From the NCBI RefSeq assembly GCF_001905145.1, contig NZ_LWLB01000032.1, forward strand, positions 160,622 to 224,621: DNA of 64,000 nucleotides, in the 5' to 3' direction. A program made the position numbers and the translations under genes. The notes under the pieces are model-generated. The model was given only the letters and a program-made list of their open reading frames with translations, did not search any database and had not been told where the DNA came from. Below are positions 45,482 to 54,886 of this stretch, piece after piece (the first letter of the stretch is position 1; every line of letters begins with the position of its first letter). Origin of the DNA: Nocardiopsis sp. TSRI0078 (GTDB lineage Bacteria > Actinomycetota > Actinomycetes > Streptosporangiales > Streptosporangiaceae).

Positions 45482-46756
45482 TCACACGCGTCTGGCCGCG
45501 GTGACCGCCGACGCCATCAGCACGGCCGCCGCGAACCACAGGGCCCCCGAGGCGCCCACCGCGCCCGCGACCCCCGCACCGACGGCGGGGATCCCCACCT
45601 GCCCGAGCCTGTTCCCCCAGATGCGCAGCGCCAGGGCGGCGCCGCGCGAGCCCTCCGGGGCGGCCGTGGCCACCGCCGACATCGTCAGCGGCTGGCCGAG
45701 GCCGAGCAGGAAGCCACCGACGGACAGCACGGTGCCCAGCACGAACGGGTCGCTGACGGGCAGCGCCACCGCCGCCATGGACAGGCCCGCGGCGGCGGTG
45801 CTCACCGCGATCAGCGTCTCGCGCGACCACCGGAGCACCAGCCTGGACAGCACCAGGCGGGAGAGGAGGGAGAATCCGGCGCGCAGGCTCAGCAGGACGC
45901 CGACCAGCACCGGCGGGATCCCCCGGTTCTCGGCGACCAGCGGCAGGTAGGCGGTGAGGATGTCCACGGCCGAGAGCAGCGCGAGGCTGGCGAGCAGCCC
46001 CGAGGGCAGGCCCGGTCTGCGCAGCAGGTCCCTCGCGGGGGTCCTCGCCGACCCCTTCCTCCGGGAGGGCGGGGGCATGCGCACCCGGGCCAGGGCCAGG
46101 ATCGGCACCAGCCCCAGGCCGCCGGTCGCCGCGGCGACGAGCAGGGCGGACGAGGTGGCCGACAGCAGCGCGTCCCCCGAGGCGTCGGCCAGGATCGCTC
46201 CGGACAGCAGGGGGCCCGCGAGCTGGCCGAGGGAGGCCGCAGCGGTGAACCACCCGAAGTCGCGGTCCAGGTGCTCCGGCGCGGACAGCCGGGCGATGAG
46301 CCCCTGCCCGGCGACCATGCACAGCAGGTGGCCCATGCCCAGCACGGTGCTGGCCGCGGCGATCGCGAGCAGGCCGGGGCCGTGGGCGAGCAGCAGGCAC
46401 CCCGTACCGAGGATCGCCGCGCCCAGGCCGACGATCCACGCCGTTCGCCGGGCCCGGTCGGTCGCCCGCCCCAGGGGGACCGCCACCAGCAGGGGGAGCA
46501 GCGCGTAGGCGGCGGTGACCAGCCCGACCGCCACGGCGTCCCCGCCCAGGGCGATCGTCCGGTAGGAGACCAGGGGGCGGGCGAGGTTGAGGGCGGTGTG
46601 GGTGAACACGACGCTCACCAGCAGCGGCCAGATCCACGACGCCCCGGTGACGCGACCTCTTCCCAACGTCGTCCCCCCTGTCCGTGCGCTCCCCGTCCGA
46701 CGCCGCGGCGCCCCGGGGACCTGCGGGGCCCCGGGGTCATCCGATGACGTGGCCAC
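45482..46756 (-). CDS. MFS transporter
   Basis: A 424-residue protein with twelve predicted helices. A hydrophilic N-terminus of about 38 residues precedes WIWPLLVSVVFTHTALNLARPLV. The loop PLGRATDRARRTAW is the MFS signature between helices 2 and 3. I accept GTG at 46754-46756 as start. It is the most downstream gene on the minus strand of the aromatic operon, separated from the hydrolase by 86 bases, so uptake or export of the pathway substrate is possible. The substrate cannot be read from sequence. Confidence 0.78.
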   Translation of the reverse strand: MATSSDDPGAPQVPGAPRRRTGSARTGGTTLGRGRVTGASWIWPLLVSVVFTHTALNLARPLVSYRTIALGGDAVAVGLVTAAYALLPLLVAVPLGRATDRARRTAWIVGLGAAILGTGCLLLAHGPGLLAIAAASTVLGMGHLLCMVAGQGLIARLSAPEHLDRDFGWFTAAASLGQLAGPLLSGAILADASGDALLSATSSALLVAAATGGLGLVPILALARVRMPPPSRRKGSARTPARDLLRRPGLPSGLLASLALLSAVDILTAYLPLVAENRGIPPVLVGVLLSLRAGFSLLSRLVLSRLVLRWSRETLIAVSTAAAGLSMAAVALPVSDPFVLGTVLSVGGFLLGLGQPLTMSAVATAAPEGSRGAALALRIWGNRLGQVGIPAVGAGVAGAVGASGALWFAAAVLMASAVTAARRV

Positions 46757-46842
46757 TCGGTTCTACACGGTGTCCGCCTCGCGCTCGGTCGGCGGCCCCG
46801 GGAAGTCGCCGCTCTCCGGGGCGCGGCCGCCGGTCCCGGCGT

Positions 46843-47778
46843 TCAGGAGCGGCCGGCTCCCCGCACCAGGGCCCGCCCCAACCACGCCCGGGCCGTCGCG
46901 AGGTGGTCGCGGGCGACGCCGGTGCCGGGCGCCCAGGACTCGAACCCGTGGGGCGCCCCGGGCACGGGGTGGAAGGCGGTGCCGACGCCCGCGTCCCCCA
47001 GCCTCCGCGCGTACTCACGGGACTCGTCGTGGAAGAGGTCGATGTCGCCGACGCCGATCCAGGCGGGCGGAAGCCCGCTGAGGTCCTCCCGCCGCGCGGG
47101 GACGGCGTACCGCGGCAGGGTGGACGAACCGGGTTCGGCGGCGAGGTAGGAGCGCCAGCCGAAGCGGTCGGCCCTGTTGTTCCACATGTAGTGGCGGACT
47201 CCGTCCAGGTCGCGCCGGGCGGCGGTGCGGTCGTCGAGCGTCGGGGAGAACAGCCACTGCGCGAGCGGCTGTGTACCGCCCTCGTCGTGCGGCCGCTGCG
47301 CGAGTGCGGCGGCGAGCCCGCCTCCCGCGCTCTGCCCCCCGACGGCCACGCGCGAGGGATCGACGCCCAGGGAGACGGCGTTCTCCCGCGACCACGTCCA
47401 GGCGGCGTGGCAGTCGTCGAGCGCCGCGGGGTACGGGTGCTCGGGCGCGAGGCGGTACTCGGCGGACACGACGGTGACGCCCAGCTCCCGGGCCGTGGCG
47501 CTGCACAGGGGGTCGTCCTGCACGGCGCGGCCGATGACCAGGCCGCCGCCGTGGATCCACAGGAGCGCGGCCTGCGAACGGCGTTCCTCGGGCCGGTACA
47601 CCCGGACGCCGGGGGCCGCCTCCTCGGGCAGCTCTAGCGTGACGCCGGGCAGGTGGCGGGTGTCCGTCCGGTGCATCAGGAAACGCGTGGCGCGCAGGGC
47701 CCACGGAAGCCGCACCGGTATCTCCGGCGACCGGAGCAGGGGACCGCGCAGCTCCGGCGTCACCCTCGACGGCCTCAT
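46843..47778 (-). CDS. Alpha/beta hydrolase, hormone-sensitive-lipase family
   Basis: A 311-residue esterase. The oxyanion motif WIHGGGLVIG, nucleophile GQSAGGG with the catalytic Ser, an Asp segment GVGDIDLFHDES and the C-terminal GAPHGFESW with the catalytic His are in the HSL order. It hydrolyses small carboxyl esters. It lies 92 bases downstream of the operon's SDR and could release an aromatic acid from an ester precursor; that is inferred from position. Confidence 0.85.
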   Translation of the reverse strand: MRPSRVTPELRGPLLRSPEIPVRLPWALRATRFLMHRTDTRHLPGVTLELPEEAAPGVRVYRPEERRSQAALLWIHGGGLVIGRAVQDDPLCSATARELGVTVVSAEYRLAPEHPYPAALDDCHAAWTWSRENAVSLGVDPSRVAVGGQSAGGGLAAALAQRPHDEGGTQPLAQWLFSPTLDDRTAARRDLDGVRHYMWNNRADRFGWRSYLAAEPGSSTLPRYAVPARREDLSGLPPAWIGVGDIDLFHDESREYARRLGDAGVGTAFHPVPGAPHGFESWAPGTGVARDHLATARAWLGRALVRGAGRS

Positions 47779-47870
47779 GACCGCGCTCCCGGGATGAAGG
47801 CCGTCGGTATGAGGACCCCCCTCGTGGCCGGCGACCGGGCGGCCGTGGACCTACTGCATCGACCGGTCGT

Positions 47871-48647
47871 CTACGGCGCGGCCTGGCGCAGGGCGTCCGA
47901 GACCGCCTTGGCGCCGCCGTGGGTGCTGTATCCGCCGTCCACAGGGATCTCCGCGCCGGTGACGAACGAGGACTCGTCGGAGACCAGGAACACGACCAGG
48001 GGTGCGATGTCCTCCACGGTTCCCGTCCGACCGAGCGGGGTCTGTTCGATGCTGGCCCGGCGCATCGCCTCCGGCGCGGAGGCGGTCATCGGCGTCTCGA
48101 CGAACCCCGGATGCAGGGTGTTGACCCGGATCCCGCGCGGGCCCAGCTCCAGGCCGGCCGCCGCGGACAGCCCGCGCAGCGCCCACTTGCTCGCGGTGTA
48201 GGCGACCGGGTAGTGCCCGGTCAGGGCCGCGACGGAGCCGACGTTGACGATGGAGGCCCCGCGCGGCATGAGCGGCAGCAGGCTCTGGACGCCCAGGAGC
48301 GGTCCGGTCACGTTGACCGCGTGCACGCGGTCGAAGTCGGCCGGGTCGACCTCGTCCAGGCGGTGGCGCAGGGTGATCCCGGCGTTGTTGACCAGCCCGT
48401 CCACGCGCCCGTACTCCTCGCGCAGCCAGGCGGCGAGCGCACGCCAGCCCTCGGCGTCGGTGACGTCCAGGTGCCGGTGGACGACCGCGCCGCCGGACGG
48501 CGGAGGCGGTTCGTGGGGCGGTTCGGGACCGACCACGTCGAGGGCGACGACGCGGGCGCCCTCCTCGGCCAGGGCGGTGGCGGCGGCCGCGCCCTGCCCG
48601 CGTGCGGCGCCGGTGACCACGACGACCTTGCCGTGCAGGCGTTCCAT
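47871..48647 (-). CDS. SDR family oxidoreductase (aromatic operon)
   Basis: A 258-residue classical SDR. TGAARGQG binds the nucleotide near residue 12, NNAG near 90, NVGSVAA holds the catalytic Ser, and YTASK the Tyr/Lys pair near 155. The C-terminal PVDGGYSTHGG is the usual SDR ending. An Asp (ALDVVG) after the second strand suggests NAD(H) use. GGAGAGGAAA precedes the ATG. It is the last of seven closely packed genes; oxidation of a diol or alcohol intermediate is likely. Confidence 0.87.
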   Translation of the reverse strand: MERLHGKVVVVTGAARGQGAAAATALAEEGARVVALDVVGPEPPHEPPPPSGGAVVHRHLDVTDAEGWRALAAWLREEYGRVDGLVNNAGITLRHRLDEVDPADFDRVHAVNVTGPLLGVQSLLPLMPRGASIVNVGSVAALTGHYPVAYTASKWALRGLSAAAGLELGPRGIRVNTLHPGFVETPMTASAPEAMRRASIEQTPLGRTGTVEDIAPLVVFLVSDESSFVTGAEIPVDGGYSTHGGAKAVSDALRQAAP

Positions 48648-48696
48648 GGTTTCCTCTCCGGCCCCGGGCGGGCCGCTCCCGCCCGGGGCGCGCTGT

Positions 48697-49632
48697 TCAG
48701 GGACGGTCGCGGGGGCGCCTGCGTGCACCGGGCACCGGCTCGACCGCCCTCCCGGGAACGACGGTGTTGGCGACGGTGCCGATGCCCTCCACGGTCAGGG
48801 CGACCGTGTCACCGGGCTTGAGCGGGGGCGGGTCCTGGCGGCCTCGCCGCCCCCACAGCTCGGCCAGGCACCCGCCGTTGCCGCAGGTCCCCGAGCCGAG
48901 CACGTCCCCGGACCGGACCCGTGTCCCCCGTGAGGCGTGGGAGAGCATCTCCTCGAAGGTCCAGCCCATGTTGGACAGCAGGTCGCTGCCGACCACCTCG
49001 CCGTTCACCTCGGCGGTCAGGGCCAGGCGCAGGAACCCCTCCCCGTCGCGGTGGGGCTCCAGCTCGTCGGCGGTGACCAGCCAGGGCCCCAGGGTCGCCG
49101 CCGCGTCCTTGCCCTTGCAGGGGCCGAGGCCCACCTGCATCTCACGCGACTGCAGGTCGCGCGCCGACCAGTCGTTGAACACGGTGTAGCCGAAGATGTG
49201 CTCGCGCGCACGCTCCGGGGTGAGGTCGCCTCCGGGACGGCCCACGACCGCGGCGACCTCCAGCTCGAAGTCCAGGACCTCGCAGCCGGGCGGGACCGGG
49301 ACGTCGTCGTGCGCCCCCACCAGCGCGGCCGGGTTGGTGAAGTAGAAGGTGGGCGCGTCGTACCAGGCGTCCGGCACCCCCTCCTTCCCGCTCACGCTGC
49401 GGCGCACGCCCTCGACGTGCTCCTCGAAGGTGACGAAGTCGCGGACCGAGGGCGGCTCCAGGGGAGGCAGCAGCCGGACCCCGGCCAGGGGCACGGGCGC
49501 CCCCGTCGCGGGGACGGGGGCGCCGCGGACGATGTCGAGCAGGTCGGTCCCCTCCGGGAAGGGCAGGACCTCCTCCCCCTCGACCACGCCGCAGCGGCGC
49601 AGGCCCTCGTGCTGGTAGGTGGCCAGTCTCAT
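48697..49632 (-). CDS. Fumarylacetoacetate hydrolase family protein 1
   Basis: A 311-residue FAH-fold enzyme. The Mg2+-binding residues lie in DFELEVAAVVGRPGG (two acidic residues), and FGYTVFNDWSARDLQ and GPCKGKDAAATLGPW are active-site loops. The C-terminal part DVLGSGTCGNGGCLAELWG is typical of the FAA_hydrolase family. Members cleave C-C bonds or hydrate dienes in meta-cleavage and gentisate pathways. It lies 49 bases after VOC and before SDR. Confidence 0.88.
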   Translation of the reverse strand: MRLATYQHEGLRRCGVVEGEEVLPFPEGTDLLDIVRGAPVPATGAPVPLAGVRLLPPLEPPSVRDFVTFEEHVEGVRRSVSGKEGVPDAWYDAPTFYFTNPAALVGAHDDVPVPPGCEVLDFELEVAAVVGRPGGDLTPERAREHIFGYTVFNDWSARDLQSREMQVGLGPCKGKDAAATLGPWLVTADELEPHRDGEGFLRLALTAEVNGEVVGSDLLSNMGWTFEEMLSHASRGTRVRSGDVLGSGTCGNGGCLAELWGRRGRQDPPPLKPGDTVALTVEGIGTVANTVVPGRAVEPVPGARRRPRDRP

Positions 49633-49680
49633 GGCGCTCCGATTCGGTGTGAGGGGGCGGGCTACGTGGGAGGGTCCGGT

Positions 49681-50619
49681 TCACATGGGAGGGGCGATGA
49701 AGCAGCCGCGGTCGGGGTCGTTGAAGGACTCCTTGGCGACGAACTCGTCCATCGGGTTGGCGGTGCCCCACTGGTCGGTGACGTCGGGGTCGGAGAAGTC
49801 GTACATGTGCGGGTGCCAGGTGTCCTCGTCCAGCCGCTCCAGCTCGGTGGTGTACTCCAGGGTGTTGCCGTGCGGGTCCATGAAGTAGGAGAAGGTGTTG
49901 TTCCCCGCCATGTGGCGCCCCGGCCCCCAGATCTTGCGCACGCCCGCGCGCAGCAGGCGCCCGGTGCCGCGCATGTACTCGTCGATGCCGCGCATCTCGA
50001 ACGAGACGTGGTGCAGGGAGGCGTGCGGCCCCTGGGCGATGGCGATGCTGTGGTGCGTGGAGTTGCACCGCATGAAGTGCATGACCTTGCCCATGCGCGG
50101 GTGCATGAGGGTGTCGGAGAGCGCGAAGCCCAGGTGCTTCTCGTACCAGAGGCGGGTGCGGTCCAGGTCCGGGGAGTTGAGCACGACGTGGGACAGCCGG
50201 ACGGGGACGGACTCCTTCTCCTCCACCCTGCGATGCGTGCGGACGGCGACGTCGGCGGAGACCTCGATGGTGCGGCCGTCCACGTCGAAGAACCGGACCC
50301 CGTAGCCGCCGCCGGGGGTGTCCATCGGCCCGGGCTCGTTCACCATCCGCACACCCGCCCGGATCAGGCGGTCGGCGAGGGCGTCCACGTCGGCGGGCGA
50401 GGCCGCGCCGAAGGCCACCAGGTCGATCCGCTTCTCCTCGGCCCGGCGCAGCCGGACCACGTAGTTCTCCGGGGAGCCCTCCGCGGCCAGGAAGGACACG
50501 CCCGAGTCGGTCTCGGCCTCGGTCAGCTTCCACATGTCGGTGAAGAACCGCTGCTGCTTGTCGAAGTCGGGCACGGCGAGCGCGACGTGCCTGAGGTGGG
50601 TGATGAGCCGGTCGGTCAT
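49681..50619 (-). CDS. Extradiol-type ring-cleavage dioxygenase (VOC superfamily)
   Basis: A 312-residue two-domain VOC protein. The first domain opens LITHLRHVALAVPDFDKQQRFF. In the second domain the metal triad is visible as LSHVVLN (His), LHHVSFEM (His) and NTLEYT (Glu), the pattern of type I extradiol dioxygenases that open catechols with Fe(II). The C-terminal segment YDFSDPDVTDQWGTANPMDE is a distinctive extension. The ATG overlaps the amidohydrolase stop by four bases. The exact catechol is unknown. Confidence 0.86.
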   Translation of the reverse strand: MTDRLITHLRHVALAVPDFDKQQRFFTDMWKLTEAETDSGVSFLAAEGSPENYVVRLRRAEEKRIDLVAFGAASPADVDALADRLIRAGVRMVNEPGPMDTPGGGYGVRFFDVDGRTIEVSADVAVRTHRRVEEKESVPVRLSHVVLNSPDLDRTRLWYEKHLGFALSDTLMHPRMGKVMHFMRCNSTHHSIAIAQGPHASLHHVSFEMRGIDEYMRGTGRLLRAGVRKIWGPGRHMAGNNTFSYFMDPHGNTLEYTTELERLDEDTWHPHMYDFSDPDVTDQWGTANPMDEFVAKESFNDPDRGCFIAPPM

Positions 50620-51629
50620 GGTGACTCCCTCTCTGGTGTGTCTGTGGTCAGGTCGAACAGGGCCGCGGCGTTGCCGCCGCCGATCGCGGCGAGGGCGTCG
50701 GGGCCCAGGCCGGCGGCGCGCAGCGCGTCCACGGGCGCGTCGGAGCCCATGTCGAAGGGGTGGTCCGAGCCCAGCACGACGCGGTCGGCGCCCACCGCCT
50801 CCACCAGGTGGCGCAGGACCGCGGGGTCGTGGACGAGCGAGTCGAACCACATGCGCCGCAGGTAGGTGCTGGGCGGTTCGGCGCAGCCCCGGGCGTCGGG
50901 CCGTACGCGCCAGCCGTGGTCGGCGCGGCCGAGGTGGGTGGGCAGGTAGCCGCCGCCGTGGGCCGCCACGATCCGCAGGTCCGGGTGCCGGTCCAAGACG
51001 CCGGAGAAGACCAGGTGCGACAGGGCCACGGCGTTCTCGGCGGGCTGCCCGACGATGTTGGACAGGTACCAGCGGTCCAGCCGCTCGTCGAGCGTGCAGC
51101 CGAAGGGGTGCAGGAAGAGCACCGCCCCGGTCTCGGCGGCCCGTGCCCACAGCGGTTCGTAGGCGGGGTCGGACAGCTCCCGGCCGGGGGCGTGGGAGGA
51201 GATCTCCACGCCCCTGAGCCCGAGGGACAGGGCGTGGTCGAGCGCCTCCACCGCCAGGTCGGGGTGCTGGAGCGGGACCAGGCCCAGGCCCACCAGCCGG
51301 TCGGGGGCTCCGGCGCAGTGCGCGGCCACCCCCTCGTTGGCCAGCTTGTGCGCGCGCTCGGCCAGCTCGCGCCCGGCCCAGTAGTGGTAGTGGGACGGCG
51401 AGGGGCTGACGACCTGCACGTCCACCCCCGCGGCGTCCATGTCGGCCAGCCGGGCGCAGACCTCGGTCAGGCGGCTCAGGCGTTCGCCGACCATGCGCCC
51501 GCTGACCCGCAGGGACTCCTCCCCGTTGCGCCTCGCGTCGGTGGCCCGGTGCTCGTCGTGCCCGGGCCGGCCGGAGACCTCTCCCTCCACCTCGGGGAGC
51601 AGGACGTGGGCGTGGACGTCGATGATCAT
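50616..51629 (-). CDS. Amidohydrolase/decarboxylase (ACMSD-like)
   Basis: A 337-residue metal-dependent barrel protein of the amidohydrolase_2 family. DVHAHV gives the first two His ligands, LHPFGC another, AAHGGGYLP the next and GSDHPFDMG the Asp. Relatives include aminocarboxymuconate-semialdehyde decarboxylase and gamma-resorcylate decarboxylase, which remove CO2 from ring or ring-cleaved acids. Its start overlaps the monooxygenase stop by one base, so it belongs to the same translated unit. Confidence 0.86.
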   Translation of the reverse strand: MIIDVHAHVLLPEVEGEVSGRPGHDEHRATDARRNGEESLRVSGRMVGERLSRLTEVCARLADMDAAGVDVQVVSPSPSHYHYWAGRELAERAHKLANEGVAAHCAGAPDRLVGLGLVPLQHPDLAVEALDHALSLGLRGVEISSHAPGRELSDPAYEPLWARAAETGAVLFLHPFGCTLDERLDRWYLSNIVGQPAENAVALSHLVFSGVLDRHPDLRIVAAHGGGYLPTHLGRADHGWRVRPDARGCAEPPSTYLRRMWFDSLVHDPAVLRHLVEAVGADRVVLGSDHPFDMGSDAPVDALRAAGLGPDALAAIGGGNAAALFDLTTDTPERESP

Positions 51630-52774
51630 CACGGCAGCTCCGAGACCAGTGCGGAGACCTTGCGCATCATGCCGGGCACGTCGGCGTCGCGGACCCCGTC
51701 CAGCTGCCAGTCGGCCAGCGTCACCGACGACTCCACGACGGTGCGGGCCCGCTCGAAGCGGCGGTCCATGAACGCGTCGAACAGCGACTGGTCGACGGTG
51801 TCGGCGGCGAGCAGCAGCTCGGCCAGCACCAGCGCGTCCTCCAGGCCCTGGGCGGCGCCCTGGGCGAGGGTGGGCGGGCAGGCGTGCGCGGCGTCGCCGA
51901 TGAGGACGGTCCGGCCGCGGTTCCACGGCCGCTCCACGAGCAGCGACTCGAACCACGTGTAGTTGACCCGGTCGGAGGCGGCGATGTCGGCGCGGATCTC
52001 GTCCCAGACCCCGCGGTAGCCCCGGGACAGCTCGGTCATGTGCGAGGCCCGCTCGCGTTCGGTGAGGCCGGTGCTCTCACGGGCCCGCTCCACCAGGTAG
52101 GCGTACATGGTGTCCGGGCCGGTGGGGCAGTAGCCCGCGATGAAGCACGGGCCCCCGTAGACCAGGTCGGTGCGCTCCACGCTGTCCGGGCGGCGGGTGT
52201 GGATGCGCCAGATGCCCATGCCGGTCGGCCGGGGCTCGGCGTCGATACCGATCATGCGGCGTGTGGCGGAACGGATGCCGTCGGCCCCCACCACCACGTC
52301 GTAGTGGCCCGAGGTGCCGTCGGAGAACAGCGCCTCCACACCGCCGGTGTGCTCGGTACCGTCGGCGTGCTCGGTCAGGGAGCGCGCGGTCAGCCCGGGC
52401 CGGACCCGCGCCCCGGCGGACCGGGCCGCCTGGAGCAGGATCGCGGTCAGCTCGGGGCGGTTCATCCCCACCGTCGCGGGCAGGTCCGGGCCGCCGGTAC
52501 GCACGTCGGGGATCTCCGCCAGTAGCGTCCCGTCGGGCGCGCGCATGCCGAGGCTGTCGAAGGAGTAGCCCGCCTTCTCGACCTGCTCCCACACGCCGAG
52601 CTCACGCAGGACCCGGAGCGCGTTGCCCTGGACGGTGATACCCGAGCCGAGGGCGTCGGCGTCGTGCTTGATCTCGGCCACGTCCACGTTCACGCCCTCG
52701 CGGGCCAGCAGGATCGCCAGGGCCAGACCGGAGGTTCCGGCCCCGATGACCAGGACGTTGTCGACAGCTTTCAT
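51629..52774 (-). CDS. FAD-dependent aromatic monooxygenase
   Basis: A 381-residue flavoprotein hydroxylase. The ADP-binding VIGAGTSGLALAILL, the DG motif VVGADGIRSATRR and the GD motif VLIGDAAHACPPTLAQG are all present, as in 3- or 4-hydroxybenzoate and 6-hydroxynicotinate hydroxylases. It should add a hydroxyl to an activated ring at the expense of NAD(P)H. It starts 13 bases after the cyclase stop. The ring substrate is not identified. Confidence 0.88.
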   Translation of the reverse strand: MKAVDNVLVIGAGTSGLALAILLAREGVNVDVAEIKHDADALGSGITVQGNALRVLRELGVWEQVEKAGYSFDSLGMRAPDGTLLAEIPDVRTGGPDLPATVGMNRPELTAILLQAARSAGARVRPGLTARSLTEHADGTEHTGGVEALFSDGTSGHYDVVVGADGIRSATRRMIGIDAEPRPTGMGIWRIHTRRPDSVERTDLVYGGPCFIAGYCPTGPDTMYAYLVERARESTGLTERERASHMTELSRGYRGVWDEIRADIAASDRVNYTWFESLLVERPWNRGRTVLIGDAAHACPPTLAQGAAQGLEDALVLAELLLAADTVDQSLFDAFMDRRFERARTVVESSVTLADWQLDGVRDADVPGMMRKVSALVSELP

Positions 52775-52787
52775 GGGGGGTCCACCT

Positions 52788-53795
52788 TCACTTGACGGCG
52801 ATGGGATTGACGGGCGAGCCGACCGCCCCGGTGAACGGGATCGGTGCGGCGGTCAGGAAGAACTCGTGGACGCCGTCGGCCGCGCAGTGCGCCGCCAGCG
52901 CATCCAGGTCCCACATCTCGCCGATGAGCAGGCCCATGTGGGGGATGGCCACCTGGTGCAGGGGCTGGAACGCGTGGTCGAACTCGTTGGGGCGCACCTC
53001 GAAACCCCAGGTGTCCGTGGCGATCGCGGCGATCTCGGTGGAGTGCAGCCACCCGGCGGTGGTGAAGGACAGGCCCGGGGCGGGGCCGCCCGCGTACTCG
53101 CCCCAGCCCTCGCGGCGGGCGCGGGCGAGCCGGCCGGTGCGCACGCACACGATGTCCCCGCGGCCGACCGCGACACCGTGCGCGTCCGCCGTGGCCTCCA
53201 GGTGCTCGGTGGTGATGGCGAAGCCGTCGGGGAGTTCGCCCTCGGTCCCGAGGACCCGGCCCACGTCCAGCAGTACGCCCCGGCCGGTCACGGGCGCGGC
53301 CATGTGCTCGATTCCGGTGACCTGGTCGCCGCCGGAGGTGACCACCTGCGCGGCGTCCCGGCCGTTCCAGGCGCGGCCGTGGTCGAAGATGTGGCCGAGG
53401 CCGTCCCACTGCGTGGAGCACTGCAGCGGCATGGAGACCACGTCGTCCGCGCCGCCGATCCCGTGCGGGAAGCCCTGGTTGCCCAGCGCCGCGTCCACGC
53501 CGGTGTCGAGCATGGTGTGCACGGGGTTGGTCCGGCGCCGCCAGCCCTTCTGGGGGCCGTCCATGTCGAAGCTCTGCGACAGGGAGAAGCTCGCCCCGAG
53601 CCGGACCAGCCCGGCCGCCTCGCAGCGCTTGGCCCGGTCGATGAAGTTGACGGTGCCCAGGACGTCGTCCGCGCCCCAGCGGCCCCAGTTGGAGTACCTG
53701 CGCGCGGCCTCGGCCACGGCGCCCTCGGGGTCGGTGCGGTCGAGCGTCGTGTCGGTGGTGCGGTCGGGACCCGCGTCGCCGGTGTGGTCGGACAT
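52788..53795 (-). CDS. Cyclase-family hydrolase (kynurenine formamidase-like fold)
   Basis: A 335-residue protein of the cyclase/KynB superfamily, longer than typical KynB because of an N-terminal extension. The metal-binding segment reads LQCSTQWDGLGHIFDHG, with Asp and His ligands, and a later HSTEIAAIATDTWGFE is conserved. The family includes metal-dependent amidases, isatin hydrolases and lactone-opening enzymes. Its ATG overlaps the FAH2 stop by one base. A ring or amide opening step is inferred. Confidence 0.83.
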   Translation of the reverse strand: MSDHTGDAGPDRTTDTTLDRTDPEGAVAEAARRYSNWGRWGADDVLGTVNFIDRAKRCEAAGLVRLGASFSLSQSFDMDGPQKGWRRRTNPVHTMLDTGVDAALGNQGFPHGIGGADDVVSMPLQCSTQWDGLGHIFDHGRAWNGRDAAQVVTSGGDQVTGIEHMAAPVTGRGVLLDVGRVLGTEGELPDGFAITTEHLEATADAHGVAVGRGDIVCVRTGRLARARREGWGEYAGGPAPGLSFTTAGWLHSTEIAAIATDTWGFEVRPNEFDHAFQPLHQVAIPHMGLLIGEMWDLDALAAHCAADGVHEFFLTAAPIPFTGAVGSPVNPIAVK

Positions 53796-54823
53796 CACGC
53801 CTCCTCCGCCACGCAGGTGTTGCGCTGGGTGCCCAGGCCGGTGATGGTGCCCTCCATGACGTCGCCGGAGCGCAGCAGGCGTCCCCAGTGCATGCCGTTC
53901 CCGGCGGGGCTTCCGGTCAGGACCAGGTCGCCGGGGAGCAGCTCGACGGTCTGCGAGACGTAGGAGACCAGGCGGGCGACGTCGAAGATCATGTCCTTGG
54001 TGGACTCGTCCTGCATCACCTGGCCGTTGAGCTTCAGGGTCACCCGCAGGTCCCCGGGGTCGCCGACGAACTCCGCGGGCACCAGGTGGGGGCCCAGGGG
54101 GGTGAAGGTGGGGGCGTTCTTGGCACGGAGCCAGTCGGCGCCGATCTCGGGCATGTCCCGGCGGAAGACCAGCTCGCGGGCGGTGATGTCGTTGGCGATG
54201 GTGTAGGCGGCCACGTGCTCCAGCGCCCGCTCGGGGGAGACGCGGAAGGCGGGCTCGCCGATCACGGCGGCCAGCTCCAGCTCCCAGTCGGGCTTGGTGC
54301 ACCAGCGGGGGATGATGACGTCGTCGTGGGGGCCGGTCACCGAGGACGGCAGGCCGATGAACACGTACGGCTGGTCCTCGGCGGCCCGCTTGTCCATCAT
54401 CGCCGCGGTCTCGGCGCGCACCTGCTCGGCCGGGCGCCCGCCCTCGGGCTCGTGGGCGACGGCCAGGTCGACGACGTGGGTGCGGTAGTTGGCGCCGGAC
54501 TGGAGGATCTGCCGCGGCCGCAGGGGGGCGTGGACGCGCAGGTCGGCGAGCCGGTGCCGACCGCTGGTGCCGCCGCCACCGCTGCTGCCGTTGCTGGTGT
54601 CGCTGCCGGACGCGGCCAGCTCGCGCAGTACGGGCAGGACCTCGGCCCACCGCTCCAGCAGGTCCCGTGTGCTCAGACTCCCGCCCGGCGAGCCCCGCAG
54701 GCCGGAGACGGTCCTCAGGTCGAGGACCTCCTCGCCGGTGACCAGGCCCGGGAACGGGGCGTCGCCGCCGACGGAGAACGTACCGAGGGCGAAGGGGCGG
54801 GCGTGGGACGGTTCGTTTGCCAC
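53795..54823 (-). CDS. Fumarylacetoacetate hydrolase family protein 2
   Basis: A 342-residue FAH-fold enzyme, first gene of the operon. The core begins ILQSGANYRTHVVDLA; DWELELAAVIGEPAF supplies metal ligands, and YTIANDITARELVF and LVLTGSPAGNGMHWGRLL complete the active site. The GTG at 54821-54823 follows GGAGGAAAC. It shares about 30-40 percent-looking motif order with the FAH at 48697 but is clearly a separate paralogue. The operon thus has two C-C hydrolase/hydratase steps. Confidence 0.87.
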   Translation of the reverse strand: MANEPSHARPFALGTFSVGGDAPFPGLVTGEEVLDLRTVSGLRGSPGGSLSTRDLLERWAEVLPVLRELAASGSDTSNGSSGGGGTSGRHRLADLRVHAPLRPRQILQSGANYRTHVVDLAVAHEPEGGRPAEQVRAETAAMMDKRAAEDQPYVFIGLPSSVTGPHDDVIIPRWCTKPDWELELAAVIGEPAFRVSPERALEHVAAYTIANDITARELVFRRDMPEIGADWLRAKNAPTFTPLGPHLVPAEFVGDPGDLRVTLKLNGQVMQDESTKDMIFDVARLVSYVSQTVELLPGDLVLTGSPAGNGMHWGRLLRSGDVMEGTITGLGTQRNTCVAEEA

Positions 54824-54886
54824 AGTGTTTCCTCCAGGTGTGATGCCATTAACATTGGTCCACCAGGAAGGATCTGTGAAATAGAT

